Assembly: GCA_023249635.1 (NCBI GenBank)
Contig: JAHFCH010000015.1
Coordinates: 1 to 58,374 of the forward strand
Reading direction: 5' to 3'
Source: Fibrobacterota bacterium
GTDB taxonomy: Bacteria; Fibrobacterota; Fibrobacteria; UBA11236
DNA: 58,374 nucleotides
Position numbers and translations under genes: made by a program. Under the pieces are notes generated by a model. The model saw only the letters and a list, made by a program, of their open reading frames with translations, was not told the DNA's origin and searched no databases. Below, piece after piece: positions 8,382 to 16,937 of the stretch; position 1 is the first letter of the stretch; every line of letters begins with the position of its first letter.

Positions 8382-9899
8382 TCATTTGGGCCTCACAATT
8401 GGCTCCCCAACCGCTGCCGGCAGAGTCCGCCCTAAAAGGTTTCTTGTAGTGCCATAGAGTGAGGCCGAGTGGACGGATTCCCCGCCTCCGAGGCTCCTGC
8501 TCCGGACCGTGGTTGCGCGAGGTTGGAGCGATCCTGTCGCGCCCCAAAAGGTAAGCACTCCCGGCTTGGTCTTGATGACCTCCATTCGCGTAAGGATCCT
8601 GGCGCGATTGGGAGACAACGACAAGCCGTAAAGATAATGATGATCCGATTCCATTTTCTGGTTGGCCTGGTTCCATTTGGCCAGATCCTGCGCCAGGTTG
8701 TACCGGGTCGTATCGCTGCCGGCGATTTGCGTGTACCAATCCGGAACGACCACGTTTCGGATTTCCATACCGTCCTGGTAGATTAGTTTGATATTGAGCG
8801 AGGAAGGCCCGTTACCGCTCATGCAAAAAACGGAGAGATGCGAATAGTTTCCCGGGACGGCCGGGAGGCTGAAGGTATCCGCGGCCAGGGAGCGGTGCAC
8901 CTGCTTTCCCGTGGCGTCGGAATTGGAGAAATGCAATAGGACCTCCGGATGCCTGTCATTCGCGGGAAAACGCCCGTCGTCAGGAAGTGCTTTGGGGAGA
9001 GCATCTCCCATCAATTTTCCGGCCGCCATGGTCGCTTCGCCGCTGCCGGTCCCATCCAAACTCTCAACCCAGGGGACCAGCTTGCCATTGGAAACCGTCG
9101 TCACCGGGCGGGCGTTCAACAGGCCGCCCATTTCGAATTGGACGGTCGCCCCTTGAGTCCCCTCCATGCATGCGTATCCTTGGCACGGAGCAATCTCCAG
9201 GATGGCTTGCCCCAGCATCCTGCTGAATCCGGGATTGTCAAAAGACCCGGGTCCATGGCCCAACAAGGTCGTGAAAACCTTGGCATTGCGGTATTTCCGG
9301 GTCCAGGACAGCGGCCCATTGGTGCTGGGATGGGAAGTGGAAAGGAGGATTTTGTTTCCCGTTTCGAAAGCGACGTTGCCGTAGATTTCATCATCAAGCT
9401 GGAAAGCAGGCGGGATTCCCTGCATGATCGGATCCTGCGTATCCTCGACCTTCATCGTCACTGGACCCGGAAACGTGAAGGTGGAGAGATTGGTGGTGAA
9501 ATAGGCAGGTGATCTGTAGGTTACCCCGATGATTTTGGCGTACTCGGGCCAGGTTGGATAGGCGTTGGTGGCGTGATGCAGGCAGAGCAAACCTACCCCC
9601 TTATCCAGGAGCGCCAGGAAATTCCGCTTATGTTTTTCCGTCAACGCCTCTCCCGGATTGTGCTTGTTATAAAGGACGAGCACATCGTACTTCCAATCGC
9701 TTACGTCTTCGAATATCTCCACCCCCGACGCCAGTTCCCTGTAGGTTACCTGCATGCCGTGGAACCCCGAGAACATCGCGTCGAAACGGGGTTTATCGTA
9801 CGCATGCCCTCCCGTAACGACCAGGACCCTTATGGGAAGGGACGAGCACATTGCGATTGGGATCAAAGCGGCAAGGATGATTTTTCGGATTATATTCAT
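8382..9899 (-). CDS. Secreted ThuA-domain protein
   Basis: 505 aa with a signal peptide (MNIIRKIILAALIPIAMCSS). Residues ~24-235 are a ThuA domain: IRVLVVTGGHAYD, DVLVLYNKH, GVGLLCLHHATNAYPTWPEY, DDEIYGNVAF and TTLLGHGPGSFDNPGF. ThuA is a class-I-glutamine-amidotransferase-like fold first linked to conversion of trehalose and other disaccharides through 3-keto intermediates. Residues ~270-505 contain a second region with VQFEMGG and SLNIKLIYQDGME segments that may be a carbohydrate-binding or sensor sandwich. No clear sorting tail is seen. The start is supported by an AGGAG ribosome site. It lies 24 bp after the GSDH gene and 19 bp before the LamG gene, so it sits in one operon. Confidence 0.8.
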   Translation of the reverse strand: MNIIRKIILAALIPIAMCSSLPIRVLVVTGGHAYDKPRFDAMFSGFHGMQVTYRELASGVEIFEDVSDWKYDVLVLYNKHNPGEALTEKHKRNFLALLDKGVGLLCLHHATNAYPTWPEYAKIIGVTYRSPAYFTTNLSTFTFPGPVTMKVEDTQDPIMQGIPPAFQLDDEIYGNVAFETGNKILLSTSHPSTNGPLSWTRKYRNAKVFTTLLGHGPGSFDNPGFSRMLGQAILEIAPCQGYACMEGTQGATVQFEMGGLLNARPVTTVSNGKLVPWVESLDGTGSGEATMAAGKLMGDALPKALPDDGRFPANDRHPEVLLHFSNSDATGKQVHRSLAADTFSLPAVPGNYSHLSVFCMSGNGPSSLNIKLIYQDGMEIRNVVVPDWYTQIAGSDTTRYNLAQDLAKWNQANQKMESDHHYLYGLSLSPNRARILTRMEVIKTKPGVLTFWGATGSLQPRATTVRSRSLGGGESVHSASLYGTTRNLLGRTLPAAVGEPIVRPK

Positions 9900-9923
9900 G
9901 GAATGCTCCTCCCGGACGATTGC

Positions 9924-11270
9924 TCAGGGCTGAAGTAAGAAGCGCCCTCTCTTCTCGATGGCGGCACCCTGCATCGGTAACACTCGTAATACGTAGAAGA
10001 ACACGCGGCCGGCGGATGCCTGCGCGGGCCGCCTCCACTCCAGGGTATTTCCGCCCCGACCGGATTCCCCGATCCATACTTGATGGCCCAACCGATCGTA
10101 AATGCGGATGGAACCGGTGAGAGGCGTATTTTTCCCCAGCCTGAAGCGGATGCCTTCCCCGCAGCAGGATCGCAGGGACACGGGATCCGGCCCTAAGCCT
10201 TCCTGATCCCCGGAGGCATGCTGTGAGGGCAGCGACGCGGGTGCAGTCGTATTGCGGATGCGGGTAATGGTGCCCTTCCAGGGATTGGGCGGGGGTTCGC
10301 CGGGAATACGCAGGGCATACAGGTTTCCATCCGGTCCTACGTCCAAATCGATCACGCTTTTCCCGGTGGAGAAATCCTGGATTCTGCCATCGGATGTGCG
10401 CCGCCGGATCCAGCCCTCGGCTTCGTCCCCGAAAAAATAGTTGCCGCGGTATTCGGCCCCGAATTGGCCTCCGTAGTAGAAGGCCCCTCCCGCGATGCAG
10501 CGTCCCTCTGAATGGGGGTATTCGAACCAGGGGTTCGTGAACTTCGGGTTGGCGCAGGATCCTTCGCAGGTGGGGTAACCATAGTTGGCGCCCTTGTGGA
10601 TCAGGTTCGCCTCTTCTTTCCCGCCCTCGCCCACATCGTTCACTACGATAGCCCCCGTTACGGTATCCATGGCCCCGGAAAACGGCTCCCGGAACCCGCT
10701 GGCCCAGGCTGCGGATGGCGCGCCATCGACTTGGGGATTGTCCTTGGGGATGATGTCGGGATACGCGGCAGGATTGATGCGCACCATGTGCTCCGCAGCG
10801 GCGTACAACATGCCGTCCTTTCCGAATCCGAAGGCTCCCCCGTTATGTCCGCCGCCTCCGCCAATGCCGGATTCCAGGATTACCTTCTCGCTGCCGGGGT
10901 CGCAGACATTCTCATTGGTTTTGCTGACGGTGAATCGGCTGATGCGATTGGGCGCGTTTTTCTGATACAGCAGGTAAACGAACCCGTTCTCAGCGAACTT
11001 TGGATCGAATGCCAATCCCAACATCCGCTCGCGATGGGAAGCGTAGGGCTGTACTTGCAGGAAAGGGGCCGGGAGCAACTTTCCCTCCTTGACGATCCGC
11101 ACCGTGCCGTCCGCTTGCACTACGAACAGGCGGCCATCCGGGGCGAAAGTCATGGACATCGGCGATTGATCCAGCCCGTTCGCTACCCAGACGGTTTCCT
11201 CGAAGCCCGCGGGAAGGCACCACGACGAAACCGTCGTGAAGAGTATCATGCAAGCTATGCGTAATATCAT
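9924..11270 (-). CDS. Secreted PQQ-dependent-type sugar (sorbosone/glucose) dehydrogenase with sorting domain
   Basis: 448 aa with a signal peptide (MILRIACMILFTTVSSWCLP). The six-bladed GSDH propeller covers ~20-340. It shows SMTFAPDGRLFVVQADG, RMLGLAFDPKF, the HNGGAFGFGKDGMLYAA block carrying the active-site histidine region, and ANYGYPTCEGSC. The final ~75 residues are a sorting domain (LTGSIRIYDRLGHQVW...RFLLQP). This family oxidises sugars with PQQ and passes electrons to membrane carriers. Whether PQQ is actually used here is inference. It begins 22 bp after the truncated ThuA gene and starts with a GGAGGA ribosome site. No operator lies directly upstream, so its promoter may be the one lost at the 11750 junction. 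Confidence 0.85.
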   Translation of the reverse strand: MILRIACMILFTTVSSWCLPAGFEETVWVANGLDQSPMSMTFAPDGRLFVVQADGTVRIVKEGKLLPAPFLQVQPYASHRERMLGLAFDPKFAENGFVYLLYQKNAPNRISRFTVSKTNENVCDPGSEKVILESGIGGGGGHNGGAFGFGKDGMLYAAAEHMVRINPAAYPDIIPKDNPQVDGAPSAAWASGFREPFSGAMDTVTGAIVVNDVGEGGKEEANLIHKGANYGYPTCEGSCANPKFTNPWFEYPHSEGRCIAGGAFYYGGQFGAEYRGNYFFGDEAEGWIRRRTSDGRIQDFSTGKSVIDLDVGPDGNLYALRIPGEPPPNPWKGTITRIRNTTAPASLPSQHASGDQEGLGPDPVSLRSCCGEGIRFRLGKNTPLTGSIRIYDRLGHQVWIGESGRGGNTLEWRRPAQASAGRVFFYVLRVLPMQGAAIEKRGRFLLQP

Positions 11271-11292
11271 GGATCCTCCAGGGTGAAATCAA

Positions 11293-11754
11293 CTACTTGA
11301 CCAGGAAGCGTTTCGACGTCTCCATACCGGGAAGGCTCACGCGCAAAACGTAGACGCCGCTTTCGGCTCCCCGTAAATCCGAACCGAAGTCGTAGTCGAC
11401 CGGGGAAGCGCCGCTCCGGACTTCTTTGAGCTTTCGAGCATTCATCGCGAGCAGGGAGACCGTATGCATTCCGGGGCGGGTGATCAAAACGCCGGGCGCA
11501 TCGGAAGGATGGAAGGTGATGCCGGATGCCTGCAACCGGAAACCCAAATCGGTCTTGACCGCGGAAATCAGGGGGATGGTATCGTACCCGGCCACGGAGT
11601 AGAGGAATTGCCTGAAGAACCTATCCCAGACAGGCGTGGTCATGCTGTTCATGATATTCAGGTCATGCCCTTCCATGAAATATCCGATCGTGCCTTTGCC
11701 CGCGGGGAAGGACCAGCTGGCGGGATACCCGCCGGGAGGATTGTCATAGCCCAC
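11293..11754 (-). pseudogene. 3' remnant of a ThuA-type gene with sorting domain
   Basis: An open frame of about 153 codons without a proper start (a GTG at 11754 is the first possible). Residues 10-50 match the end of a ThuA domain (WSFPAGKGTIGYFMEGHD, then FRQFLYSVAGYD). The last ~75 residues are a sorting domain (GVYVLRVSLPGMETSKRFLVK). The signal peptide and more than 150 residues of the domain are absent, with no operator or ribosome site in front. The break coincides with the 5' break of an opposite-strand TPR fragment, so a rearrangement or assembly join is likely at ~11750. In its intact form it would have been the first gene of the GSDH-ThuA-LamG operon. Confidence 0.7.
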
Positions 11755-12118
11755 GCCGACGGCGCAACCCGCCTTCGCTGCCGATCAATTCCAGGCGGCA
11801 TTGGCCGCCGATCCGGAAAGTCCCCAATTGAACTTCGGCATGGCCTCGGCCTTGCTGCTGCTGTACAGGTTCACGGATGCCGAAGCCTTCCTGGAAATAA
11901 CCCTGCGGGTTTCGCCGGACCACTCCGGGGCCCTCAATTACTTCGGGATGATCCATGAGGTTAATGGCGATTCCCTCGGGGCGCTGGAATATTACCGGCG
12001 GGCATTGCGGGCCGACTCCGCGAACGCGGCTGCCCGGGAAAATCTTGCTGCGCTATCCAAATCAATGTCGGGTCCTTTGGGAAAGGGGTCAGAACAGGGA
12101 AATGCGATGCGCGAATAA
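11750..12118 (+). pseudogene. 3' fragment of a TPR-repeat gene
   Basis: The frame opens just after a TAG at 11747 and runs to a TAA at 12118 without a credible start (TTG at 11801 only). The translation holds at least two tetratricopeptide units: ESPQLNFGMASALLLLYRFT with DAEAFLEITLRVSPDH, then SGALNYFGMIHEVNGDSLGA with LEYYRRALRADSANA. TPR proteins are protein-interaction scaffolds and the role of the parent gene is unknown. The fragment fills the whole gap between two minus-strand secreted genes and overlaps the end of the GSDH gene by 30 bp in convergent orientation. Its 5' end stops at the junction shared with the ThuA remnant. Confidence 0.65.
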
Positions 12119-13837
12119 TCCCTGCGCCGTCCGCACGCGCACCATATAGATGCCGGGCGGCAATGCCTTCCGCCGCGAGAGCTCGGCGAAACGGTATTCG
12201 GCGCCTTCCGACCCGATCGCCATGAAAACGCGATGGCCGGACAAATCATAGAGATCGAATTGATGGGTCCCCGGTTCGTCCACCTTGAGGGTCGACGGGG
12301 ACAACACGATCTTTCGATTGGCATCGATGACGGGAATCCCGGTGGAGACGGGGACATGGCAGGAACCCTTATAGATGACGCGCATGGCTCCCGGGTTGCT
12401 GGCGTTATTGTATCCGCCCGAGTAGTTGAGGATGTAAAGGGCCCCATCCTTGCCGTACATGGACATGACATGGTTGCGGATTTTGAAGGAGTTGAAAAGC
12501 CCGTTGTCCACCTCCAGGGTGTCGATTGGTTGCAAGGAGTTGGTGTCAAGGGTTATCGCCCACATGCCGCCGCTGAACCCGGCGACCAGCCACTTGTTGT
12601 CGAAATGGGGCGGGAATTTCGTCACCGAGTTCAGGCTGGGGTCGAAATGGTAGATGGGTCCGCTGATGGAAATGTTGACGAGATTGTTGATGGTACCTGG
12701 GATGGCCGGCGGCAACTCCTGCACTCCGCTGTTCAATGGCGAGGTGTTCTTGGGAGCCAGGGGATCGAGGGTGTGGCTCCCGGTCCGGACATTGTTGCCT
12801 TCGAAGTACGGATAGCCGCTGAAGATGGGATGATCGGTGATGTTGAACTCGTCGTAGACGCTCGCGAAATTGACCGTGCCCCAGGCCAGCCACCGCTTGG
12901 TAGGGTGTACGGCTACGGAGAAGTTGCTGCGTTCGCCTTTGACATACACCTCGGGCAGCACCTTGCTGGTGTCCCGGTATTGGGCAGCGAGATCCTTGCG
13001 GCCCATTTTCTCGAAATGATCCGCCCAGTATTCGCCGAAGTTTCCCCGCGGGATGCTGTAGCCCTTGGCGGAGCTGTCCGGATGGATGCGGAAGAACCCG
13101 CCCCGCAGGCTATGGGTGTTGGACGATCCCCATTCCGAGCTCGCGGTGCTATCGGTATGGGACATCACGTTCAAGCTGCCGGGATTCAAATCCTGGCTGT
13201 TGTTGCCCACCGCCACCCATAAGTCGCCATAGGCGTCGAAAGTCATGGGGCCGCCTGAATGCCACCAATCCGTCTTACTGCCTATGATCTCGATGAGGAC
13301 CTTTTCCGTGCCCATGTCCAGGGTATTGTCCGGCCTGGCCGTGATGCGCGAGAGGCGCAGTAGGCGGTTCAGTCCCAGCATCTTTTCGGGCGAATACCAG
13401 AAGTACATCCAGCGGTTGATCGCGAAATCCGGATGCAAGGCCATGCCCATCAGGCCGTTGTCGTCGCCCCGGCCGTAATCGGATTTCCCCGGCGTGGTCA
13501 CGTCCTCCTTTTTGGCGTGGACGGAGATCTTGCCCATCAGGCTTACCTTGCGTGCCGTGCCGTCGTAGTACTTCACGTTGCCGAAGCGCTCTACGAAATA
13601 GATGTCGGAGTGATCGTACACCCCGTCTTTGTTGTTCACAACCCGCACATCCATGCGCGTCGGCTCGGAAAGGCCTGAGTCGGCTACGGCCCCGGCGGAG
13701 CCATTTTTGTTGAACACCTCCGTCGTCTGGAAATCGGCGGAGTTCAGGGCGCCGCAGCCGTTGCCGTTGTAGGTGAGTTGCGCCAAGGCGGGAATCGCGG
13801 CCAGCGCCGCAAGCGGCAGGGTTTTCCAAGTTCTCAT
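12089..13837 (-). CDS. Secreted sorbosone/glucose dehydrogenase-like propeller with sorting domain
   Basis: About 582 aa. I chose the ATG at 13837, preceded by AGGGAG and followed by a clean signal peptide (MRTWKTLPLAALAAIPALA). The frame itself extends a further 27 codons upstream. The GSDH propeller shows DIYFVERFGNVKYYDG, GLMGMALHPDF, WWHSGGPMTFDAYGDLWVAV and LRGGFFRIHPD. The last 70-80 residues are a sorting domain (FDLYDLSGHRVF...LFAHRISLF). It is closely related to the protein at 18034, sharing DAYGDLWVA, the RGGxxRIHPD motif and the xxPRGNFGE/xxPKGNFGE block. It is alone in its transcription unit under the operator at 13956. The substrate is unknown and an oxidoreductase role is inferred from the fold. 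Confidence 0.83.
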   Translation of the reverse strand: MRTWKTLPLAALAAIPALAQLTYNGNGCGALNSADFQTTEVFNKNGSAGAVADSGLSEPTRMDVRVVNNKDGVYDHSDIYFVERFGNVKYYDGTARKVSLMGKISVHAKKEDVTTPGKSDYGRGDDNGLMGMALHPDFAINRWMYFWYSPEKMLGLNRLLRLSRITARPDNTLDMGTEKVLIEIIGSKTDWWHSGGPMTFDAYGDLWVAVGNNSQDLNPGSLNVMSHTDSTASSEWGSSNTHSLRGGFFRIHPDSSAKGYSIPRGNFGEYWADHFEKMGRKDLAAQYRDTSKVLPEVYVKGERSNFSVAVHPTKRWLAWGTVNFASVYDEFNITDHPIFSGYPYFEGNNVRTGSHTLDPLAPKNTSPLNSGVQELPPAIPGTINNLVNISISGPIYHFDPSLNSVTKFPPHFDNKWLVAGFSGGMWAITLDTNSLQPIDTLEVDNGLFNSFKIRNHVMSMYGKDGALYILNYSGGYNNASNPGAMRVIYKGSCHVPVSTGIPVIDANRKIVLSPSTLKVDEPGTHQFDLYDLSGHRVFMAIGSEGAEYRFAELSRRKALPPGIYMVRVRTAQGLFAHRISLF

Positions 13838-13955
13838 GAAGGCTCCCTTCGTGGCGTAATCGGTCCGGAAAGCAGCATGGATCCGGGCTAGACCCGCAAT
13901 ATAGGGCGGCTTCCTCAAGACGACCGAATGGGGGATACGCCGGGAATCCGGTTTC

Positions 13956-13971
13956 GTTCTCTGATGAGAAC
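13956..13971. promoter_or_regulatory. 16-bp palindromic operator GTTCTC-TGAT-GAGAAC
   Basis: Perfect arms, 119 bp upstream of the GSDH start at 13837. It lies in the 151-bp gap between this gene and the end of the PL9 gene. Confidence 0.82.
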
Positions 13972-13988
13972 CCGTTCCCGGTATTCTT

Positions 13989-15527
13989 TCAGGGTGCCGG
14001 CGTCAAGAGGATGAATCGGCCCTGGCCCGTGAGGATCCGCGCTTCCACATCGCGGCCCTGCAAATCATAGGCGCCGGCGATTCCGGGCCTCGAGATTAGC
14101 CGGGTCACGCCCGTGGGGCGCGGCACAGCGGGGTTTTCCAGGCCCATCGATGTCCCATACTCGAAGGCCCCAAGATCCGGGGCGGACCCGGCGAAAGGAA
14201 GCTTGACGTTCAAACCCTTGTCGATCAACGCGCTGCCCGTATTCAGCCTCATGAACCCCAAAACCGGCAAGCTGCCGCCGGCTTGGCGGGGTCCGCTGAC
14301 CCCGGAGGTATCGATGCTCATGAAGTCCGAGGCTTTGCAGGTCCCCGGGATATCCCAGGAGTTGTAGGCCTCGTCCACCGCGCCGCCGGCGCCCCTGGAT
14401 AGGGCGGTCCCCAGGTAGGCTACGTTGTTCCGCAGAATGCCGTAATACGCGTCGGCATGTTTCGCGAGGTCGTATCCCAACATGCTGAAATCGGAGGAAC
14501 GATTGTCGAAGGCCGTGTTGTTGTAGTAGAAATTCGCCACGGGATGATGGTTCTGGTAGAATCCGGCGGCCTTGTTGCGGAACGATAGGCAGAAGCGGAC
14601 CGTATGCTGGGGGAGTTTGGCCGGATATGCGCTGGGGGGCATGCCGTAGCCGCCCACTTTGAAGCCATTCCCGTTACCGGCCGATTCGGTGGTGCCGGGT
14701 TTATACCCGTTGTACCACGACCAGCAGTTTTCCGTCGTCACCCCGGTCGCGGATCCGATGAAGTCCCAGCCGTCGTCGGCATTCCACCATGCCCGGCATC
14801 CGCGGAAAACGGTCCCCGTATCCGCGGGATTGTGGGAATGGAATCCGAATCCATCCGCGTTCTCCCCCGGGGTCAGTTTGCCTTGCGAATAGGAATACAA
14901 ATCGAAATTATCATGGGAGTCGCAATTCAAGACCAGGTTGCCGGCGCCGCCGGAGATGAACATTCCGGGTCCCATGTTATGGTGCAGGTTGAGCAGTTCG
15001 AAAACGTTGTGGCCCCCGCCGTCAGCGCCGCTGGAAACATACAGGCACCAATTCTCATGCGAGGCTCCGTCCCGCAGGTTCTGAAGGATGCCCTTCATCT
15101 CCAGCCCCTTGAGATGCAGCCAGGCCCCGGTAACCAGCACGCCCTTGATCCTTTTCATCGCCGTCATGCCGGAGAAATCCAAGGCGGGGATCTCGCCCGG
15201 ATACGCCAGGTAGTGGATGGGCCTTCCCGGCGAGCCGCTCTTGGAAAGCGTTATCGCTATTTCCCCGGTGGTGCTTTTGAAGTAATACTTTCCGCCGCGC
15301 AGGAACACGGTGTCGCCGGCCTGGACCGCGGCCTGCCCGCGGGCCAGGGACGCGAAGGGCCGGTCCAGGCTGCCCGGATCGCTATCGTTGCCGGCGGGGG
15401 AGACGTAGAAAGCCGCCGCATAGGCTTGCGCCAGGATTCCCGTGGCCAATACCAAAGTGAGACAACGGGCGGCGATTCCGCCGTTGCCGCGGATGAAACT
15501 GTGTTTTACCTGGTTCGCGCTCTCCAT
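13989..15527 (-). CDS. Secreted PL9-type pectate lyase-like parallel beta-helix protein
   Basis: 512 aa with a long signal region (basic residues near 8-22, hydrophobic to ~38). It begins with the PL9/PL1-type opening AFYVSPAGNDSDPGS and LARGQAAVQAGDTVFLRGG, then right-handed beta-helix coils. The block GENADGFGFHSHN followed by FRGCRAWWNADDGWDF matches the calcium-binding DGF...DDGWD motifs of PL9 pectate lyases. SDFSMLGYD and ALIDKGLNVKLPFAGSAPDLGAFEYG close the helix. The last ~45 residues may be a short sorting tail. PL9 enzymes cleave polygalacturonan by calcium-dependent beta-elimination. The exact uronan is not determined. It is the last gene of the GSDH-ThuA-OMP-PL9 operon, 13 bp after the OMP gene. 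Confidence 0.82.
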   Translation of the reverse strand: MESANQVKHSFIRGNGGIAARCLTLVLATGILAQAYAAAFYVSPAGNDSDPGSLDRPFASLARGQAAVQAGDTVFLRGGKYYFKSTTGEIAITLSKSGSPGRPIHYLAYPGEIPALDFSGMTAMKRIKGVLVTGAWLHLKGLEMKGILQNLRDGASHENWCLYVSSGADGGGHNVFELLNLHHNMGPGMFISGGAGNLVLNCDSHDNFDLYSYSQGKLTPGENADGFGFHSHNPADTGTVFRGCRAWWNADDGWDFIGSATGVTTENCWSWYNGYKPGTTESAGNGNGFKVGGYGMPPSAYPAKLPQHTVRFCLSFRNKAAGFYQNHHPVANFYYNNTAFDNRSSDFSMLGYDLAKHADAYYGILRNNVAYLGTALSRGAGGAVDEAYNSWDIPGTCKASDFMSIDTSGVSGPRQAGGSLPVLGFMRLNTGSALIDKGLNVKLPFAGSAPDLGAFEYGTSMGLENPAVPRPTGVTRLISRPGIAGAYDLQGRDVEARILTGQGRFILLTPAP

Positions 15528-15540
15528 GAGAAGCCTCCTT

Positions 15541-16896
15541 TCAGATCCCGAATTCGAAGCGCACCAGGTAATACCATTCCCCCGGCCGGGTGGTGATGGG
15601 GACGGTTACGTTCTTGACGTTGTAATCCACTGGCCGGAAATGATCGCTGGCGGCCTTCGCGTAGATCCGCAGGCCCTTGGTGATGTGCCTGCTCGCGGTG
15701 ACGGACCATTTCCACTTTTCCGCCGCGCCCACCATGCTGGAGTCCGCATTGAAGTTGTTTGCATCGTTGTCCTGCACGTGCCAGATGGGGATCTGATCCT
15801 CGTATGCGTTCACGATATCGTTCTTGAACTTGGTGTTGTAGTACTCGGCTTGAACCGACAGGATATCCAGCAGCTTGAAGGCAGGCAGGTTGATCCCTGC
15901 CATGACGGGGATACGGTTCCGGATATGCTCGTAGAAATAGGGATAATCCTTGACCCCCAACACCGCCGCTTCCGTAAAGATCCGTAAATCCTTGGCGCCG
16001 AGGCCCGGCATCCCACCCAACAGCGGTTTCACATCCAGCGACATCCGCCCCATCAGCTTGACGCCTTGGAAGGTGTAGAACCCGGTACTGTCCTGCACCA
16101 AGGTGTCCCCGGACCTGATCCACTGCCGATTCTCCGGGTCATGCGGCAAGTCGTTGCTGGGCTTTACCGGAATCCCGTGGTTCCAGGAAATGCCGGCCCC
16201 GAGTTCCAGGGCCGGCCCTAATTGCAGGGAGCCGATATAGGTGGGGGAGATGTCGAACATGGGAGGCATGTCCCGTTCCATCGGCATCAGGAAATCGGAA
16301 ACGAAACGTCCGTCCAGCAGCTTAACCCGTAACGCGGCCCCCTGGACCATATAACCGGCGCGGGCCATCCAGTTCCACCCGCCTGTCACCACGTAACCGG
16401 GATAGGTCCCCGAACGCAACAGGTATTCGCCCAGGTCTTCGGCATCTTCGTTGTATTTGTAGGCGAACAAACCCATGGATAATTGCACGGAAGGCGCGGA
16501 GGGCGTTGAAGAGGCGCCCAGATCACCGAAGCGGTAGACGGCGCCGGCCTCGGATATGCCGGGGCCGAACTGGGTCCGTTTGGTATGGATGGATTTCTCC
16601 TGCTCAGGATAGGCATACCAGAACAATCCGCCCACGCCCATTTTCAGATCGAAGCGCTCCTTGATCACCGTCTCCTGGGTCAGCCATACGCCCGTGCGCT
16701 GCAGGAATTGGCCATCGGTATTCGCGCCAGTGAGATCGTATTTGCCATGCACGATTTGCCCCACGTCCAATTGGGTCGTCAGGCTGATGGGCTTGAATCG
16801 CACGTCCGGGTCCCCTTCGTCGGAGGCATGGGCGCCTGTCGTGAAGGATGCGAAACAGGCAGCGGTAGTAAGGGCCGGAAGGCTGATGCGGGACAT
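15541..16896 (-). CDS. Outer-membrane beta-barrel-like protein
   Basis: 451 aa with a signal peptide (MSRISLPALTTAACFASFTTGAHA). The mature chain is rich in alternating aromatic/polar strands and ends in a phenylalanine-containing terminal strand (YYLVRFEFGI), as usual for barrel proteins. It is a paralog of the partial protein at 1-942, sharing FKPISL, GVGGLFW and LGEYLLRSG. I do not recognise a named family. Its place between ThuA and PL9, 41 bp and 13 bp from its neighbours, suggests export to the outer membrane with the secreted enzymes, perhaps as a porin or surface anchor. That role is inference. Confidence 0.75.
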   Translation of the reverse strand: MSRISLPALTTAACFASFTTGAHASDEGDPDVRFKPISLTTQLDVGQIVHGKYDLTGANTDGQFLQRTGVWLTQETVIKERFDLKMGVGGLFWYAYPEQEKSIHTKRTQFGPGISEAGAVYRFGDLGASSTPSAPSVQLSMGLFAYKYNEDAEDLGEYLLRSGTYPGYVVTGGWNWMARAGYMVQGAALRVKLLDGRFVSDFLMPMERDMPPMFDISPTYIGSLQLGPALELGAGISWNHGIPVKPSNDLPHDPENRQWIRSGDTLVQDSTGFYTFQGVKLMGRMSLDVKPLLGGMPGLGAKDLRIFTEAAVLGVKDYPYFYEHIRNRIPVMAGINLPAFKLLDILSVQAEYYNTKFKNDIVNAYEDQIPIWHVQDNDANNFNADSSMVGAAEKWKWSVTASRHITKGLRIYAKAASDHFRPVDYNVKNVTVPITTRPGEWYYLVRFEFGI

Positions 16897-16937
16897 GGAA
16901 AGGCTCCCTATGGGATTTGGGGTAGGCGGGTCGGAAT

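Noticed and set aside
12233-13222. A plus-strand frame of about 329 codons antisense to the GSDH gene
   Set aside because: The minus-strand protein has an intact propeller and sorting domain. The antisense product has no features.
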